Source: CAYOZN01 sp964408455
Lineage (GTDB): Bacteria > Planctomycetota > Phycisphaerae > UBA1845 > UTPLA1
Assembly: GCA_964408455.1 (NCBI GenBank)
Contig: CAYOZN010000057.1
Location: forward strand, 1-6,179
Direction: 5' to 3'
DNA length: 6,179 bases
Below the pieces are notes generated by a model. The model ran no database searches. It was not told where the DNA came from and worked only from the letters and a program-made list of their open reading frames with translations. The position numbers and the translations under genes are program-made. Positions 3,956 to 6,179 of this stretch are shown piece after piece; within the stretch, counting starts at the first letter, position 1, and the number at the start of each line of letters is the position of its first letter.

Positions 3956-3984
3956 TTGCGCAGCGTCGCGCGTCGTGGTATAAT
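3956..3984 (+). promoter_or_regulatory. Sigma-70 promoter P3 (extended -10), for genes E to I
   Basis: TTGCGC (3956-3961), a 17-base spacer and a perfect TATAAT (3979-3984) preceded by TGG. The weak -35 is typical of extended -10 promoters. It uses the same GTGGTATAATAGA block as P1. The predicted start is near 3991, about 27 bases before gene E. Confidence 0.8.
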
Positions 3985-4017
3985 AGATGCATCGATAGTA
4001 CTGATAGGACACACAAG

Positions 4018-4251
4018 ATGGCTGGATTCATACTGCTCCTGATGGCGCTTGGTGCCATAACGGCGGCCGCGCTGCTCGCGGTGGTGTTTTACCGTGTCGT
4101 AGTCTGCCCGCTCGCGCGCCTCGCGCGGCTCCTGCTCGCCGCGGCACTTTTCATCCCGGCGGCGCTGGCGGCCGCGCTGCTCGCCCCTATCCCGGCCGCC
4201 TCGCGCGCGGTCGCCCGCTCCTACCGCCTGATTGCTGGAGGCACACCATGA
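4018..4251 (+). CDS. Gene E: small two-segment membrane protein
   Basis: 77 residues. The ATG has AGGA (4006-4009) eight bases upstream, and it is the first gene after P3. Two hydrophobic stretches are clear: residues 3-25 and 38-60, separated by a short loop with Arg at 26, 34 and 37 and followed by an Arg-containing tail (63, 67, 70). The positive charges predict both termini in one compartment, but which side is not certain. The size fits small phage membrane proteins, including some holins. However, no endolysin or spanin is nearby and the operon is not a lysis cassette, so I do not call it a holin. Its stop overlaps the start of gene F in ATGA, so the two are probably translationally coupled. 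Confidence 0.7.
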   Translation: MAGFILLLMALGAITAAALLAVVFYRVVVCPLARLARLLLAAALFIPAALAAALLAPIPAASRAVARSYRLIAGGTP

Positions 4252-4712
4252 CCGAGCCCGTTCTCAACGATTACAAGCTGGCCGAGCTTGCCCGTCAACT
4301 GGACGAAATCGCACAGGGACACAACTATTCGAGCCTCGTCCTCCAGGCCGCTGCCGCTTTCGCCACCACGGCCGCCGAGCGGGAGGCCTTGGAGCGCTTC
4401 AGACTCGGCAACCCCACGCGGCTTGCCGACAAGTTCGCGCTGCAGGAGCTGGCCAACCGGATTCGCCCCGCCAACCCGCCGGGCTACGACCCCGACTGGC
4501 GCAACCGTTCGCCGGACAGCATCCGCCGCTGTGTTCTTGATCGCGATGACCTGAGCCAGAAAGACGTCGACGACCTGTTCGAGGAGGCCGCCGAGGGGAT
4601 GGCGGAAGGGGTCGAGCCCGAGGACTGCCTGATGGACGTTTTCGGACTGGAACCGGATTACGTCTTTGATGCCGAATTCCTGCGCGCGGTCCGCCGGGCG
4701 CGTTACAGCTGA
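4248..4712 (+). CDS. Gene F: hypothetical acidic helical protein
   Basis: 154 residues. ATG 4248 overlaps the gene E stop by four bases (ATGA) and has GGAGG (4237-4241) six bases upstream. The N-terminal half reads as amphipathic helices (LAELARQLDEIAQG, AEREALERFRLG). The middle carries NRIRPANPPGYDPDW, and residues 97-145 are strongly acidic (DRDDLSQKDVDDLFEEAAEG and beyond). No membrane segment, signal peptide or catalytic motif is seen, and there is one cysteine pair far apart in sequence (C94, C126). I do not recognise the family. Coupling to the membrane peptide E suggests the two are made in fixed proportion, though a physical partnership is only a guess. Confidence 0.82.
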   Translation: MTEPVLNDYKLAELARQLDEIAQGHNYSSLVLQAAAAFATTAAEREALERFRLGNPTRLADKFALQELANRIRPANPPGYDPDWRNRSPDSIRRCVLDRDDLSQKDVDDLFEEAAEGMAEGVEPEDCLMDVFGLEPDYVFDAEFLRAVRRARYS

Positions 4713-4730
4713 TCAAGTAGGAGCAGTGAA

Positions 4731-5141
4731 ATGAGAGTATTTGAAGCAATCAATGGCGCGGTGGTGGATGTCGCGGCCGCGGCCGTGCGACGTGAGTTCG
4801 CGGAAATGCACGGCATCCTGAACTCGCTGGGGCAGGCGACGCAAGAATGGCTGCCGTACAATGACGGGTATTTCTACCGTTCGTACCTGCTCGCGGATGA
4901 TTCCGTCCCCGGCCGACTGGTGTTTGACACCATCACGCTGCCGCCTAAGTTCCCTGCCCGTGCGGTCATGCGTCGTTATCGCACTGTTGTGCGTCCCGGT
5001 CCGGTGGCTTCGTCGATCCAGATGGAGGGCCCGCCTGCACTCCCGGGGGAGCGCGCGGAGCTGCTGGGCGCCATCGAAAAAGGGTTTGTCGAGGCACTGT
5101 CGCGCGAGCTGCCTGACGAAACCGGGGGAGAATCGGAATGA
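4731..5141 (+). CDS. Gene G: hypothetical protein
   Basis: 136 residues. The ATG has AGGAG (4719-4723) seven bases upstream, 18 bases after gene F. The N-terminus is helical (residues 4-35). A beta-rich middle follows with many aromatics (LPYNDGYFYRSYLLADD, LVFDTITLPPKF), then a positively charged stretch (MRRYRTVVRPG) and a C-terminal helix that ends acidic. There are no cysteines, membrane segments or catalytic motifs. The family is unknown to me. Its TGA (5139-5141) lies inside the ATGA that starts gene H, so G and H are translationally coupled and probably act in the same programme. Confidence 0.8.
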   Translation: MRVFEAINGAVVDVAAAAVRREFAEMHGILNSLGQATQEWLPYNDGYFYRSYLLADDSVPGRLVFDTITLPPKFPARAVMRRYRTVVRPGPVASSIQMEGPPALPGERAELLGAIEKGFVEALSRELPDETGGESE

Positions 5142-5716
5142 ACGACTGGACGATCGAAGGCCGCATCGAGGCCCTACGGATGAAACTGGACATGTCGCGG
5201 CCAGCAGTGCCCCGAACGCCTGAATTCTGGGCCGGCGTCGATCATTACTTGACTGTGGCGCAAGAGCACGCAAAGGCGGCCCCTGACCGGGCCGATGCTG
5301 ACGAGATTCTGGGCCGCGCGCACTCGGTGGTGGTGAACATCAGATACCTGGCAAGTAACTGGGTCAAGCGACAGGGTTACTTCTGCTGCAAGTGTGGGGC
5401 GCCTGAGGTCGCACGCTATTCGAACGAGGCACGGCTGCGCGATCGACAACTGTGCTTCTCGTGCAATTTCTGGGAAGAGGAAGCCGAGCAGCTGCCGGGC
5501 AAGTACATCATCATCAACCACACCCTTTACTCAGACGCCGGGCACCAGCCCAACGCGAATCCTAGTTTTCTGGGTTTCGCGGGCCACCTGTGGCATATCC
5601 AGATGAACGACGGAAGAACGATCGTCACAAACAATCTCTGGACCGCTGGCCGCATGCCCCACGAGTATTGGGAGCGGTTTCCGGATAACGCCAAGCTTAT
5701 CCAGGAAGAGAAATGA
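5138..5716 (+). CDS. Gene H: four-cysteine zinc-ribbon candidate protein
   Basis: 192 residues. ATG 5138 overlaps the gene G stop (ATGA), with GGAG (5127-5130) seven bases upstream. The N-terminal 75 residues are mostly helical. Next come C83-x2-C86 and C106-x2-C109, separated by 19 residues, the spacing of a zinc ribbon or small treble-clef-like knuckle. An extra C84 sits beside the first pair. The C-terminal part (113-192) is beta-rich, with repeated Gly, Trp, Asn and His (LYSDAGHQP, GFAGHLWHIQMNDGR, TNNLWTAGRMP). Zinc binding is inferred from the cysteines, and a nucleic-acid or protein contact role follows only by analogy. I do not recognise a named family. The stop overlaps the start of gene I. 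Confidence 0.83.
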   Translation: MNDWTIEGRIEALRMKLDMSRPAVPRTPEFWAGVDHYLTVAQEHAKAAPDRADADEILGRAHSVVVNIRYLASNWVKRQGYFCCKCGAPEVARYSNEARLRDRQLCFSCNFWEEEAEQLPGKYIIINHTLYSDAGHQPNANPSFLGFAGHLWHIQMNDGRTIVTNNLWTAGRMPHEYWERFPDNAKLIQEEK

Positions 5717-6179
5717 TCGACATCAACGAACTGCGCCGACTGGCGCAAGCGGCAACTCAGCATGTCGGGCGCGCATGCAATTATCAGGACGCCCACTCGC
5801 CGCGAGAAGGGCACGTAGATTTTGAGAACGCCGACCTGTTCATTGCAAGCGAGCGCCCGCAGGAAGACGCAGCGTTCTACGCCGCCGCAAACCCCGCAGT
5901 AATCCTCGAGCTTCTAGACCGCCTCGAAGCGGCTGAAGCTGACGCGCTCGAACAAGCCCGCCTGAACGGGGTGGGCAGCGAGCGCGAAGCGGCACTGATG
6001 GCGAAGCTGGGAGCGGCTGAGCGGGAACGCGACGAGTGCAATCGCCGCCGACTGGAGGCAGCGGATCATTTTGCTGCGCAGACCGCGCTGATGAAACAGA
6101 AGTACGACGATCTGCGCGTCAAGGTCGAGCGCATGGAGAAGCAGGAGCCGGTTGGAGAAATTCAACGCGCTAATTCGAC
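5713..6179 (+). CDS. Gene I: Ead/Ea22-like phage protein (3' truncated)
   Basis: The frame opens at ATG 5713, overlapping the gene H stop (ATGA), with AGGA (5703-5706) upstream. It runs to the window edge without a stop, giving 155 visible codons. The start MIDINELRRLAQAAT, the block DAAFYAAANPAVILELLDRLEAAE and a long Glu/Arg coiled coil (residues 70-145) ending in KQEPVGEI are the hallmarks I associate with Ead/Ea22-like proteins. These accessory proteins are common in lambdoid and other temperate phages of Proteobacteria, and their biochemical role is not established. The missing 3' part probably holds the variable C-terminal domain. Confidence in the family is good but rests on recall, not on a search. 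Confidence 0.8.
   Translation, partial: MIDINELRRLAQAATQHVGRACNYQDAHSPREGHVDFENADLFIASERPQEDAAFYAAANPAVILELLDRLEAAEADALEQARLNGVGSEREAALMAKLGAAERERDECNRRRLEAADHFAAQTALMKQKYDDLRVKVERMEKQEPVGEIQRANS

Noticed and set aside
4018..4251. Gene E as a holin
   Set aside because: Size and two hydrophobic segments fit, but no lysin or spanin is nearby and the operon is of another type.

Overview
The window is about 6.2 kb of GC-rich DNA. Every gene I can support is on the + strand, and most are short, densely packed and unfamiliar. One product is recognisable: the 3'-terminal, incomplete gene resembles the Ead/Ea22-like accessory proteins of tailed phages. That gene, the overlapping (ATGA) small genes and the lack of metabolic genes point to the early or accessory region of a phage or prophage. 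The host is probably a high-GC proteobacterium (Burkholderiales or Pseudomonas type), but this is inference. A run of exactly 100 N at 3367-3466 is a scaffold gap, so order and distance across it are not certain.

Layout. Positions 1-171 hold the 3' end of an unknown gene, followed by a probable terminator and a cluster of nested inverted repeats. A near-perfect sigma-70 promoter (338-366) then drives gene A (427-1146), which has a small N-terminal barrel-like region, a very acidic repeat tract and a helical C-terminal domain. Positions 1147-2100 hold no convincing large gene. They contain two weak small ORFs, then a strongly C-rich, G-poor tract with four copies of a repeat, three of which match the sigma-54 (RpoN) promoter consensus exactly. 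All four point at gene B (2101-2883, unknown, partly coiled-coil). A second consensus sigma-70 promoter (2918-2946) drives gene C (3001-3360), a short paralogue of gene A. After the gap comes gene D (3512-3928), a diverged third relative with a chromosomal-type ParB site (parS) inside its reading frame. A third promoter (3956-3984) starts a compact run of at least five genes: E (two-segment membrane peptide), F, G, H (four-cysteine zinc-ribbon candidate) and I (Ead/Ea22-like, runs off the end).

How it may work together. Genes A, C and E share one promoter design: a 17-bp spacer and an extended -10 with TGG. A and C also share a hairpin at the very 5' end of the mRNA, so they look like duplicated transcription units. 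The two most unusual signals both involve host machinery: an array of sigma-54 sites without any enhancer-binding activator in the window, and a host-type parS. Together they suggest, as a hypothesis, an element that uses or titrates host RpoN and host ParB.
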